From: Betaproteobacteria bacterium
GTDB lineage: Bacteria; Pseudomonadota; Gammaproteobacteria; Burkholderiales; SG8-41
Direction of reading: 5' to 3'
Assembly (NCBI GenBank): GCA_016199545.1
Contig: JACQGN010000002.1
Coordinates: 1-34,533, forward strand
Length of the DNA: 34,533 nucleotides
A program made the translations under genes and the position numbers. Below, one piece after another: positions 1 to 9,543 of this stretch; positions within the stretch are counted from its first letter, which is position 1; each line of letters opens with the position of its first letter. The notes beneath the pieces are model-generated. The model saw only the letters and a list, made by a program, of their open reading frames with translations. It did not search any database and was not told the origin of the DNA.

Positions 1-2568
1 CACCGCATCTGCAACGACTGCATGAAGGCCTGCATCTATCAGAAGCAGGACCCGGTGAACATCCCGGAAGCGGAGACGCGCACGTTGAAGGACGTGCTCG
101 AGCTGCCGTGGGGTTTCGAGATCTATTCCCTGCTCACGCGCTGGAATCCGCTCAACCTGCGCCGGCCTTGCCCGAAAGCGCCCAGCGGCAGGCGCGTGCT
201 CGTGGTGGGCCTGGGGCCGGCCGGCTTCACGCTCGCGCATTACCTCATGAACGACGGGCACACGGTGGTCGGCATCGACGGGCTCAAGATCGAGCCGCTC
301 CCGGGCGAACTGTGCGGCGTGAATGCGCTGGGAGCGCGCGCGCCTTTCCTTCCCGTGCGCGATGTGAATGCGCTCTACGAAGCGCTCGACGATCGCCAGA
401 TGGCGGGCTTCGGGGGCGTGGCGGAATACGGCATCACGGTGCGCTGGAACAAGAACTTCCTCAAGCTGATCCGGCTGCTGCTGGAGCGGCGGCGCCAGTT
501 TGCGATGTTCGGCGGCGTGCGCTTCGGCGGCACGCTCACCGTGGACGATGCGTGGACGCTCGGCTTCGATCACATCGCGCTTGCAACGGGCGCGGGCCGG
601 CCCACCGTACTCGAGATACCGAACGGGACAGCACCCGGCGTGCGCGCGGCGTCCGATTTCCTGATGGCGCTGCAGTTGACCGGCGCGGCCAAGCACGACT
701 CGATCGCGAATCTGCAGATCCGTCTGCCGGCGGTCGTGATCGGCGGGGGGCTCACCGCGATCGACACCGCGACCGAATCGCTGGCCTATTACGTGGTGCA
801 GGTGGAAAAATTCCGCAGCCGCTATGAGGCGCTGATTGCCGAGCGCGGCGAAGCTGCGGTGCGCGTGGTGTGGAACCGCGAGGAAGCGGTGACCGCGGAC
901 GAATTTCTCGCCCATGCGCGCGCGATCGAGGCCGAGCGCGCTCGTGCGCGCGAAGAGCAGCGCGAGACGCGCATCCTCGATTTGTTACGCTCTTGGGGCG
1001 GTGTCACCATTGCCTACCGCAGGCGCCTGATCGACAGTCCCTCGTACACGCTCAACCACGAAGAAGTGGAGAAGGCGCTGGAAGAGGGCGTGTCGATTGC
1101 CGAGGGGCTCACGCCGGTGCGCGTGGAGGTGGATGAGGCGGGCCGCGCGCGCGCGGTCGCGTTTAGCGTGCAACGCCTCGGCGCGGACGGCAAGTGGACC
1201 GAAGCAGGCAATACAGAGCTGCCGGCGCGCACGGTGCTGGTTGCGGCCGGGACGCAGCCGAACACCGTGCTCGCGCGCGAGCATCCGGGGCATTTCGCCC
1301 TCGACGGCAAGTACTTCCAGGCGTGCGATGCGGCAGGCGCGCCGGTCAAACCCGAACGCTCGACTTCCAAGCCAGTGCGCGCGGACGTGCTGCTAAGCCG
1401 CGCTCCCGATGGCCGCTTCATGAGCTATTTCGGTGACCTGCATCCGTCGTACTTCGGCAACGTCGTCAAGGCGATGGGCAGCGCGAAGCAGGGCTATCCG
1501 GTGGTGAGCGGGGTGCTCGAGCAGGTTGCGCCGGCGTCCGCCGTTCCCGACGCCGAGTTTCTGCGCGAGCTCAATGAAGCGCTGCGGCCGGTGGTGCACG
1601 AAGTGAAGCGCCTCACGCCCACCATCATCGAAGTGGTGTTGCGTGCGCCGCTCGCGGCGCGCCGCTTCGAGCCGGGACAGTTCTATCGCCTGCAGAATTT
1701 CGCCGCGCTCGCCACGCGCGTGGATGGCACCACGCTCGCAATGGAAGGGCTGGGGTTGACCGGCGCCTGGGTCGACAAGGAAGAGGGGCTCATATCCACC
1801 ATCATCCTCGAGATGGGCGGCTCGTCGGACTTGTGCGCGAACCTGCGCCCCGGCGAGCCGGTGGTGCTCATGGGGCCGACCGGCGCCCCGACCGAGATTC
1901 CGATCGGCGAGACGGTGCTGCTTGCGGGCGGCGGTCTCGGCAACGCGGTGCTCTTCTCCATCGGGCAGGCGCTGCGCGCGGCGGGCTCGAAAGTACTCTA
2001 TTTCGCCGCCTACAAGCGCGCCGTGGACCGTTACAAGGTGGAAGAAATCGAAAAGGCCGCCGACGCAGTGATCTGGTGTTGCGACAAGGCGCCGGGATTC
2101 GTGCCCGAGCGCGCGCAGGACCGCGCCTACATCGGCAACATCGTCGAAGCGATGGCGGCCTACGCGAGCGGCGCGCTCGGCGACCCGGCGATCGCCCTTT
2201 CCGCGTGCGACCGCATCATCGCCATCGGCTCGGATCGCATGATGGCGGCGGTGGCGCGCGCGCGGCACGAGATCCTCAAGCCGCATCTGAAGCCCGGTCA
2301 CGCCGGCATCGGCTCGATCAACTCGCCGATGCAGTGCATGATGAAGGAAATCTGCGCGCAGTGCCTGCAGCCCCACGTGGATCCCCAGACCGGCAGTACT
2401 ACCTACGTCTTCTCGTGCTTCAACCAGGACCAGCCGCTCGACCGCGTCGACTTCGCCGCGCTCGCGCAGCGCCTGCGCCAGAACAGCGTGCAGGAGAAGC
2501 TCACCGCGCTGTGGATCGATCGCTGCCTGCGCAGCGTGCGGTTGCGGCCCGAGCGCAAGGTCGCCTGA
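1..2568 (+). CDS. Fused NfnAB/SudAB-like FAD/NAD(P) oxidoreductase (5' end outside window)
   Basis: The frame is open from base 1 (it reads HRICNDCMKAC before the first ATG at 22), so the true start lies upstream. This opening is a Cys-rich 4Fe-4S-type segment as in GltD and the large subunit of NfnAB. Numbered from the ATG, the FAD Rossmann motif VVGLGPAG lies near residues 61-68 and a second dinucleotide motif VVIGGGLTAID near 235-250. A ferredoxin-NADP-reductase/PyrK-like half follows from about residue 530, with FEPGQFYRL, LMGPTGAPTE and LLAGGGLGNAVL. Near the C-terminus is a Cys cluster (QCMMKEICAQC) resembling the PyrK 2Fe-2S site. The two halves are separate subunits in NfnAB and in sulfide dehydrogenase SudAB; here they are one chain. 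By family it should move electrons between NAD(P)H and ferredoxin or another low-potential carrier. The substrate is not decided by the sequence. Confidence 0.8.
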   Translation, partial: HRICNDCMKACIYQKQDPVNIPEAETRTLKDVLELPWGFEIYSLLTRWNPLNLRRPCPKAPSGRRVLVVGLGPAGFTLAHYLMNDGHTVVGIDGLKIEPLPGELCGVNALGARAPFLPVRDVNALYEALDDRQMAGFGGVAEYGITVRWNKNFLKLIRLLLERRRQFAMFGGVRFGGTLTVDDAWTLGFDHIALATGAGRPTVLEIPNGTAPGVRAASDFLMALQLTGAAKHDSIANLQIRLPAVVIGGGLTAIDTATESLAYYVVQVEKFRSRYEALIAERGEAAVRVVWNREEAVTADEFLAHARAIEAERARAREEQRETRILDLLRSWGGVTIAYRRRLIDSPSYTLNHEEVEKALEEGVSIAEGLTPVRVEVDEAGRARAVAFSVQRLGADGKWTEAGNTELPARTVLVAAGTQPNTVLAREHPGHFALDGKYFQACDAAGAPVKPERSTSKPVRADVLLSRAPDGRFMSYFGDLHPSYFGNVVKAMGSAKQGYPVVSGVLEQVAPASAVPDAEFLRELNEALRPVVHEVKRLTPTIIEVVLRAPLAARRFEPGQFYRLQNFAALATRVDGTTLAMEGLGLTGAWVDKEEGLISTIILEMGGSSDLCANLRPGEPVVLMGPTGAPTEIPIGETVLLAGGGLGNAVLFSIGQALRAAGSKVLYFAAYKRAVDRYKVEEIEKAADAVIWCCDKAPGFVPERAQDRAYIGNIVEAMAAYASGALGDPAIALSACDRIIAIGSDRMMAAVARARHEILKPHLKPGHAGIGSINSPMQCMMKEICAQCLQPHVDPQTGSTTYVFSCFNQDQPLDRVDFAALAQRLRQNSVQEKLTALWIDRCLRSVRLRPERKVA

Positions 2569-2620
2569 GAGTGCCTAACCTGAAGAAGCGCAGCACGTGC
2601 TTCATCAGGTTAGCCACTCT
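2568..2620. terminator. Long hairpin overlapping the stop codon of the flavoprotein gene
   Basis: Arms 2568-2589 and 2599-2620 (22 nt each) match at 20 of 22 positions when one is reverse-complemented, with a 9-nt loop. The left arm begins on the last base of the TGA stop. No T-run follows directly, so this is either a Rho-assisted or bidirectional terminator, or an RNA 3'-end protecting hairpin. Its function is inferred from position only. Confidence 0.45.
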
Positions 2621-2744
2621 AAGTTTCGGCGGCCGCGCGCCGGACGCAGGTACGAAGGCCGCGCAGATCAGGCTCGTGGTAACGCTGCTCTACCTACTGG
2701 TCATCTATTCGTCGCTGCCGGTGAATTCGTTTCCGGATTTGTCT

Positions 2745-2896
2745 TAATCTTACTGTGTCAAGAAATAGCGGTTCCCTCCCCCTCGACGGGGGAGGGTTAG
2801 GGTGGGGGTGGAGCGTGCAGCAAGCGCAATGTTCTCACACCCATCCCAACCTTCTCCCGTCAAGGGGGAAGGAGTTGTTCGTGACACAGTAGATTA
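2745..2896. mobile_element. MITE/REP-like palindromic element, about 152 bp, non-coding
   Basis: The ends are inverted repeats: 2751-2760 (TACTGTGTCA) matches the reverse complement of 2882-2891 perfectly, and the match continues outward as TAATCT with one extra base on the left. Inside are two GC-rich imperfect palindromes around 2774-2795 and 2853-2870 (runs of C, a short spacer, runs of G), so the whole element folds back on itself. It has no credible reading frame. This structure fits a small non-autonomous element or a bacterial intergenic palindromic repeat. Apart from this element and the hairpin before it, nothing is recognised in 2569-2980. Confidence 0.55.
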
Positions 2897-2996
2897 ACGG
2901 CTACGTGTCCGGCGGATCGGGGGTTTTCTGACAGACGTGTTACGGTGACAAGTGCGGGCGCCCCGCGGGAGCCCACATGCATCGAAAGGAAGGTGC

Positions 2997-3614
2997 GTGA
3001 TTACAGCCTTCAATTTCTACTACGCGCACGTGGGTCAGGCCGACGCCGTGCTGCGGCAGCGCCTGTACGCGAGCGCTGTCCGCGAGCAGATCGGCATTCC
3101 GCGCGGGGCCGTGGTCGCGCGCATATCCGGGGCGGCGGATTTGCCGGACGTGATCTGGCACCAGGACTTCGAAGATGTCGCCGCACACGAGCGCGACATG
3201 GACGCACGCGCCGCGAGCGCCGAGTTCGAGCGGGTGCGCGCCGGCATGCGCAAGCTCATCCGCAGGTTCGAGCGGCCGCTGTTCGAGAACTGCGACGCGG
3301 CTCCGAGCGGCGACGCTGAAGCGCGTCCCGTGGTAGCGCTCGACTGGATTTTCTGCGCCGCGGAGCGCGCCAGCGAGGCGCTCGGTGCGCTCCAAGACGT
3401 TGCACGCGGTTGCGCCGCGCGCGGTTTCGAGCCCCGTCGTTGTCTGCGGCTGATCACGACCGGCGTCGATCTGCCGGCGCTCCTCTGGATGCGCAATTAC
3501 GTCGATGCCGCGCACGCCGAACGCGAGCGATCGCAGACGGCTGCGCACGCCACGTCGAGCGCGCTCTCCGGCATTGCGGATCGCGTCGAGCGCAGCGCGT
3601 GGCTTGTGCGCTGA
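2997..3614 (+). CDS. Hypothetical protein with two tandem copies of one domain
   Basis: The start chosen is GTG 2997, preceded by AAGGA at about 2986-2990; an in-frame GTG at 2952 lacks a ribosome site. The product has about 205 residues. The two halves align: the first contains RISGAADLPDVIWHQDFEDV and the second LITTGVDLPALLWMRNYVDA, each followed by an Ala/Glu/Arg-rich helix. The pattern (beta strand, helix, then a Trp-containing strand ending before a helix) resembles dimeric alpha/beta-barrel proteins of the NIPSNAP/EthD type, where a duplicated chain would mimic a dimer. No signal peptide or catalytic motif is obvious. It lies 64 bp upstream of the Bug/TctC-UbiD operon on the same strand, with a likely promoter between, so it may be a separate unit. 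The family assignment is tentative. Confidence 0.6.
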   Translation: MITAFNFYYAHVGQADAVLRQRLYASAVREQIGIPRGAVVARISGAADLPDVIWHQDFEDVAAHERDMDARAASAEFERVRAGMRKLIRRFERPLFENCDAAPSGDAEARPVVALDWIFCAAERASEALGALQDVARGCAARGFEPRRCLRLITTGVDLPALLWMRNYVDAAHAERERSQTAAHATSSALSGIADRVERSAWLVR

Positions 3615-3633
3615 GTCGCGCGTACCCTATAAT
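3604..3633 (+). promoter_or_regulatory. Candidate sigma-70 promoter for the Bug/UbiD operon
   Basis: A perfect TATAAT lies at 3628-3633. A weak -35 candidate TTGTGC lies at 3604-3609, giving an 18-bp spacer. The ATG of the first operon gene is 45 bp downstream at 3679. The -10 box is exact; the -35 match covers only its first three bases, so an activator may be needed. Confidence 0.5.
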
Positions 3634-3678
3634 CGACCGCACCCGATATCCAATTTCAACTCAGCACGCGGGCGGCTC

Positions 3679-4650
3679 ATGAAGTCGGCTCTGTTCATCT
3701 TCACTGCCATCCTGTCGTTCTTCGCGATGATGCCGGCCGGCGCGCAAGAAGCGTATCCAAGTCGGCCGATCCGCCTGCTGATGCCGTTCGGGGCCGGCGG
3801 CACGGTCGATATCATGACGCGGCCGCTGGCGGCCAAGCTGCACGAGCAGTTGAAGCGCCCGGTGATCGTGGACAACCGGCCGTCGGCCGGCGGCGTGTTG
3901 GCCGCCGAGCTCGCCGCGAACGCGACGCCCGACGGCTACACGCTCTTCCTGGCGTCGTCGAGCGCGCTTTTCGTCGCGCCGGCGTATTACAAGAAGGTCA
4001 ACTACGACCCGATCAAGGATTTCGCGCCGATCTCGCTGATCGCGCAGCAGCCGCTGCTGATCGTCGCGAACACGTCGCTTCCATTCCGCGACGTGAAAGG
4101 TCTGATCGCGTACGCCAAGGAGCGGCCGGGCAAGCTCAACTACGGCACCGTCGGCCTCGGGTCTACTAATCATTTCACCGCTGAGCTGCTCTCGCACGCC
4201 GCCGGCATCAAGATGGTGCTGGTACCGTACAAGAGCGGCGCGCAGGGCGTCGCCGCGGCGATCGGGGGCGAGGTCGAACTCGTGTTCACGCAGCCCAACA
4301 CGGGGCTGCCGCACGTGAAAGCTGGACGCGTGAACGCGATCGCTACCACGGGTGTAAAGCGCCATCCGCTGTATCCGGACGTCGGCACGCTGGTCGAAGC
4401 GGGGTATGAGGACCTCGCGATCACGGGCTATTACACCGTCGTCGGTCCGGCAAAGCTGCCGCGCCCGATCGTGCAGCGGCTCAATAGCGAGATTCGCCGC
4501 GCCATGGAGAGTCCCGGCGTCGGCGACGTGTTGCGCAACCAGGGCACCGAGCCGGTGACGAGCACGCCGGAGGAGCTCGCGACGCTGATGAAACAAGAGA
4601 CCGCGCGCTGGCAGCGTGCGGCCAAGTTGACCGGCATCAAAGAGAAATAA
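3679..4650 (+). CDS. Bug/TctC family periplasmic substrate-binding protein
   Basis: The product has 323 residues, the normal length for the tripartite tricarboxylate transporter receptor (Bug) family. A Sec signal peptide is visible (MKSALFIFTAILSFFAMMPAGA, cleavage near residue 22), followed by the family opening YPSRPIRLLMPFGAGG. Other family marks are VDNRPSAGG, NATPDGYTL, LNYGTVGLGS and VPYKSGAQG. Such proteins bind carboxylates or related organic acids in the periplasm; most have no dedicated TctAB membrane partner nearby, and none is seen here. The start at 3679 fits the signal peptide; longer upstream readings run into the previous gene. It ends 4 bp before the UbiD gene, so it is the first gene of that operon and probably captures the pathway substrate. 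Confidence 0.92.
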   Translation: MKSALFIFTAILSFFAMMPAGAQEAYPSRPIRLLMPFGAGGTVDIMTRPLAAKLHEQLKRPVIVDNRPSAGGVLAAELAANATPDGYTLFLASSSALFVAPAYYKKVNYDPIKDFAPISLIAQQPLLIVANTSLPFRDVKGLIAYAKERPGKLNYGTVGLGSTNHFTAELLSHAAGIKMVLVPYKSGAQGVAAAIGGEVELVFTQPNTGLPHVKAGRVNAIATTGVKRHPLYPDVGTLVEAGYEDLAITGYYTVVGPAKLPRPIVQRLNSEIRRAMESPGVGDVLRNQGTEPVTSTPEELATLMKQETARWQRAAKLTGIKEK

Positions 4651-4654
4651 CCGC

Positions 4655-6255
4655 ATGCACGAACGCGAGACTTTCCGCGATCTGCTGGAGCGGCTGCGCG
4701 CCGCGGGCGAGCTCGAGGACATACGAGACCCCGTAGACGGCCGCCACATCGCGACGCTCGTGGATCAGGCCGACAAGGCGCTGCTCTTTCACAAGGTCGT
4801 CGGTTACGGTATCCCAGTCGTGTCGGGCCTGATCCGGTCGAGCAAGCGCGTCGCGATCGGGCTGGGGGTCGAGCGCTACGCCGACATCGAGGAAAAGCTC
4901 ACCTGCGCGATCATGAATCCGATCCCGCCGGTGTACGTGGAAACGAGCGCGACGCGCGAAGTGACGCGCATCGGCGACGACGTGGATCTCTTCGACCTGC
5001 CGGTGCCGATGTCGTCCGTGCTCGACGGCGGCCCGATGATCACCGCGGGTGTGACTATCGTGCGCGACGGCGACGGCCTGAACGCCGGTATCTACCGGTT
5101 CCTGCTCAAGGAGCGGAACCTGACCGGCATCGACATCGTGACGCCGAACAACCTGCGCGCGCTGGCGCAGCGCGCGTACGAAGCCGGGAAGCCGCTGCCG
5201 ATCTCGATCTCGATCGGCACGCACATGTACGAGTTCATGGCCGCCGGTTACCGCGCGCCGATGGGTGTCGACGAGATCTGCATCGCGGGCGGCTTGCGCG
5301 GCGCGCCTGTGCCGCTCTCCATGTGCGAGACGATCGACGTTCCGCACATCGCCGATGCCGAGATCGTGCTCGAGGCCGAGATCCTGCCGACCGGCTGGAT
5401 GTGGCCGGAAGGCCGTTTCGGTGAGTTCACGCGGTTGATGGGCGGGCTCCACTGGAACCCGCTCGTGCGCATAAAGGCGATCTCGCACCGCCGCGATCCC
5501 ATCTACTACGCGCTGCACATGCCGTGGGAAGTCACGTGGCTCATGATTCCCACCCGCTGGTCGCAACTGCGCGGCGCGCTGCGGGCGGCGGGCGTCCAAG
5601 TGAAGGACATGAACGTGACTTTGGGTGGCGCCGGTTCGTGGCACGTCGTGCTGTCGATCAGGAAGCAGTCGGGCGAAGGCAAGAACGCGCTGATGGCCGC
5701 GCTCTCGGTCGGCGACATCAAACACGCGGTCGTGGTGGACGAAGATATCGACGTCTACAACGGGCTCGACGTCGAGTGGGCGATCGCGACGCGCGTGCAG
5801 GCCGACCGCGACGTCTTCGTGATCTCCGGTGCGCGCGCAAAGCCGCTCGACCCGAGCCTGCCGGTAATGCCGGCGGGCGTGGTGCCGACCGGCGCGAAAG
5901 TCGGGATCGATGCGACGATACCGGAAGGCATCCCGCGCGAGCGCTACGAGCGCATCGCTTACGCGTACTCGGACGTGGCGCGATACGGAAGCTACAAGCT
6001 CGATCCCAAGGCGGCAGAAGCCGGCGAGCGCAAGCCGACCGGGGCGGAAGTTGCCGCGCTCGCCGCGCGCATCCTCACCCTGATCGGCGAGAAGCCGCTG
6101 TATTACACGCAGGTAATCGAGGCCTTCTCGGAGATGCCGCTCCAGGCGATCGCACGCGCGTTCGGCAAGCTCCACGTGGACGAGAAGCTCTGGCAGGACG
6201 CGGAAGGCCGCATGTGCGTGCGAGGCTCGAAGTTCGCCGCCGCCGTGCCGCGGCG

Positions 6256-6259
<4 letters not shown>
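4655..6259 (+). CDS. UbiD family prenylated-FMN decarboxylase
   Basis: The product has 534 residues, cytoplasmic. UbiD enzymes use prenylated FMN to (de)carboxylate aromatic or alpha,beta-unsaturated acids. The key elements are present: N143 and R148 in NAGIYR match the metal/prFMN Asn and catalytic Arg, and E252 and E257 in PEGRFGEF have the 5-residue spacing of the two catalytic Glu of fungal Fdc1. The usual EGPFGEF motif has Arg in place of Pro here. No UbiX prenyltransferase is in the window, so the cofactor must come from elsewhere. It starts 4 bp after the Bug gene, and its stop overlaps the start of the next gene (ATGA), so translation is probably coupled. The neighbouring CoA ligase suggests an acid pathway rather than ubiquinone synthesis. 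Confidence 0.92.
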
Positions 6260-7764
<1,505 letters not shown>

Positions 7765-7792
7765 CGACCGCGCCGCGGAGCTGACACAACCC

Positions 7793-8677
7793 ATGTCGCA
7801 AGCGATCGCACCGCGGCTCGCACTCGATCACACCGGCTGCATCGTCCGCGATCTCTCGGCCGGCGCCTCGCGCTGGGAACGACTCGGGTTCACGCTGACG
7901 CCGCTCTCGCGCCAGCGCGGCGCCGTCCCGGGACGCGAAGGCTTTCATCCATGGGCGACCGCCAACCGCTGTGCGATCCTCGGCCGCACGTACCTCGAGC
8001 TGATTGGCGTCGTCGATCCCGATGCGTTCAACCCTTGGGGGCGCTTCATCGAGCGCAACGAGGGCTTGCATATCTGCGCGATCCGCTGCGACGACGCCGA
8101 TGCTACGTACGCGGCGCTCTCCGCGCGCACCGACGCGCTCCAGCCGCCGGTGCCGCGCGAGCGCATGCTCGACGTGGACGGCGAGACGCGCGCGATGCGC
8201 TTTCGCAACATCTTCAGCCGGGACGAGCGCTGGCCTGAAGCGCGCTATCTCGTGATCGAGCACCAGACGCCGGAATACCTCTGGCAGCCGCGCTACCAGC
8301 GCCACGAGAACGGCGCGCGCGATCTCGTCGGTGTGACGTTCGTCGCGGATGATCCCGCCACGCTTCGCCTGCGGCTCGACGCGCTCGGCGCCGCCGTCGC
8401 ATTGCGCGGGGCGCGTGGCCTCGCCGGCATGCTGCCGGGCGGCGGCATGCTCCACGTAATGCAGCCGGGCACGTTCGCGGACGCTTACGGTTTTGCGCCG
8501 TCGTTACGCGCGGGCATGCACGCGATGGCAGTCGCGGTCGAGGACCTGAACGCAACGCGTGCCCTGCTGGAAAAGCGCGGCGTTTCGATGCGCGCGACCA
8601 CAGGCGCCGTGTGCGTGTCGCCGGAGCACGCGAACGGGTGCGTGGCCCAGTTCGTTCAAGACGAGGAGACGGCATGA
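7793..8677 (+). CDS. VOC (glyoxalase-like) protein 1
   Basis: The product has 294 residues with two vicinal-oxygen-chelate modules of the Glyoxalase-like (PF13468-type) fold. The N-terminal module opens with LDHTGCIVRDL (H13) and contains TANRCAILGRTYLELIG (E69); IEHQTPEYLWQP lies at about residues 160-171. VOC proteins use a divalent metal for isomerase, lyase or dioxygenase chemistry. Compared with the next gene, its evident tandem paralogue, the SGNHC-type His is Arg here (R59), so the metal site may be altered or lost in this copy. Its stop overlaps the next start (ATGA at 8674). The reaction is unknown. Confidence 0.85.
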   Translation: MSQAIAPRLALDHTGCIVRDLSAGASRWERLGFTLTPLSRQRGAVPGREGFHPWATANRCAILGRTYLELIGVVDPDAFNPWGRFIERNEGLHICAIRCDDADATYAALSARTDALQPPVPRERMLDVDGETRAMRFRNIFSRDERWPEARYLVIEHQTPEYLWQPRYQRHENGARDLVGVTFVADDPATLRLRLDALGAAVALRGARGLAGMLPGGGMLHVMQPGTFADAYGFAPSLRAGMHAMAVAVEDLNATRALLEKRGVSMRATTGAVCVSPEHANGCVAQFVQDEETA

Positions 8678-9543
8678 ACGTCGGGCTCGATCACATTGGC
8701 GTCGCCATCAGGAACCTCGAGCGCGGCCGGGCGGCGTACGAGCGCCTCGGGTTCGCGCTCGCGCCGCCCAGCATCCACCGCGGCTCGCCGTCGCCGGGCG
8801 CGCCGGTGATCCCGTTCGGCTCGGGCAACCATTGCGCGATGTTCCGCAAAGGCTACCTGGAAGTGGTGGGCCTCATGGATCCGACGATCTACAGCAACAT
8901 CAGATCGATGGTCGAGAAGTACGAGGGCACGCACATCGTCGCCTTCGGCGTTGCGTCCGCCGACGCCGCTTACAACGAGCTCAAGGGCCGCGGCGTTCCG
9001 ATCCAGGCCCCGCGCGCGCTCGAGCGCGACGCCACCTATGGCCTCGCGGGAACCGACAAGCGCCGCGCGGCGTTCCGCAACATGTACTTCGACGCAGCCG
9101 CGTACCCGGAATCGCGGCTGCTTTTCATCGAGCACCTGACACGCGACGTGCTATGGCAGCCGCACCTGCTGGACCATCCGAACGGCGTCGTCGCGCTGCG
9201 CGACGTGTTCCTCTGCACGGCGGATGCTTCCGCCGCGGCCGAGAAGTACGCGGAGCTTTTCGACGTCGCCGCGACACGCTCCGCGGAAGCCGAGTGGCGG
9301 CTGCACATCCATCACGGCTACGTGTGGATCCTGACACCGGAGGCGTGGGCGCGCCGCGCACCGGGCGCCGCGACGCCGCCCCTGCCTGCGCCAACCGGCA
9401 TCGGGTTCCAGGTGCAGGATCTCGCGCGCACGCGCGAGCTCCTTTCGCGCCGCGGCGTCGCGATCCACGATGGAACCGGATTTATCCGCGTCGCGCCCGA
9501 AGACGCGTGCGGCGCAACGCTCTTCTTTTTCGATCGGCCATGA
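8674..9543 (+). CDS. VOC (glyoxalase-like) protein 2
   Basis: The product has 289 residues starting at ATG 8674, which overlaps the previous stop; an upstream in-frame start would extend into the preceding gene. Residues GLDHIGVAIRNL (H7), SGNHCAMF (H53) and GYLEVVG (E63) fit VOC metal ligands, and FIEHLTRDVLWQP matches IEHQTPEYLWQP of the first copy. The two proteins thus arose by tandem duplication and probably act as a pair (for example catalytic plus structural or regulatory, or on successive intermediates). The following MDR gene starts inside its stop codon. The specific reaction is not known. Confidence 0.85.
   Translation: MNVGLDHIGVAIRNLERGRAAYERLGFALAPPSIHRGSPSPGAPVIPFGSGNHCAMFRKGYLEVVGLMDPTIYSNIRSMVEKYEGTHIVAFGVASADAAYNELKGRGVPIQAPRALERDATYGLAGTDKRRAAFRNMYFDAAAYPESRLLFIEHLTRDVLWQPHLLDHPNGVVALRDVFLCTADASAAAEKYAELFDVAATRSAEAEWRLHIHHGYVWILTPEAWARRAPGAATPPLPAPTGIGFQVQDLARTRELLSRRGVAIHDGTGFIRVAPEDACGATLFFFDRP

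Noticed and set aside
2597-2800. 67-codon frame after the flavoprotein gene
   Set aside because: It starts inside the hairpin and runs into the palindromic element; no ribosome site or conserved motif.
4637-6175. 512-codon open frame on the minus strand
   Set aside because: It is fully antisense to the UbiD gene, is rich in Arg, His and Asp as expected from a GC-rich shadow frame, and has no ribosome site or domain.
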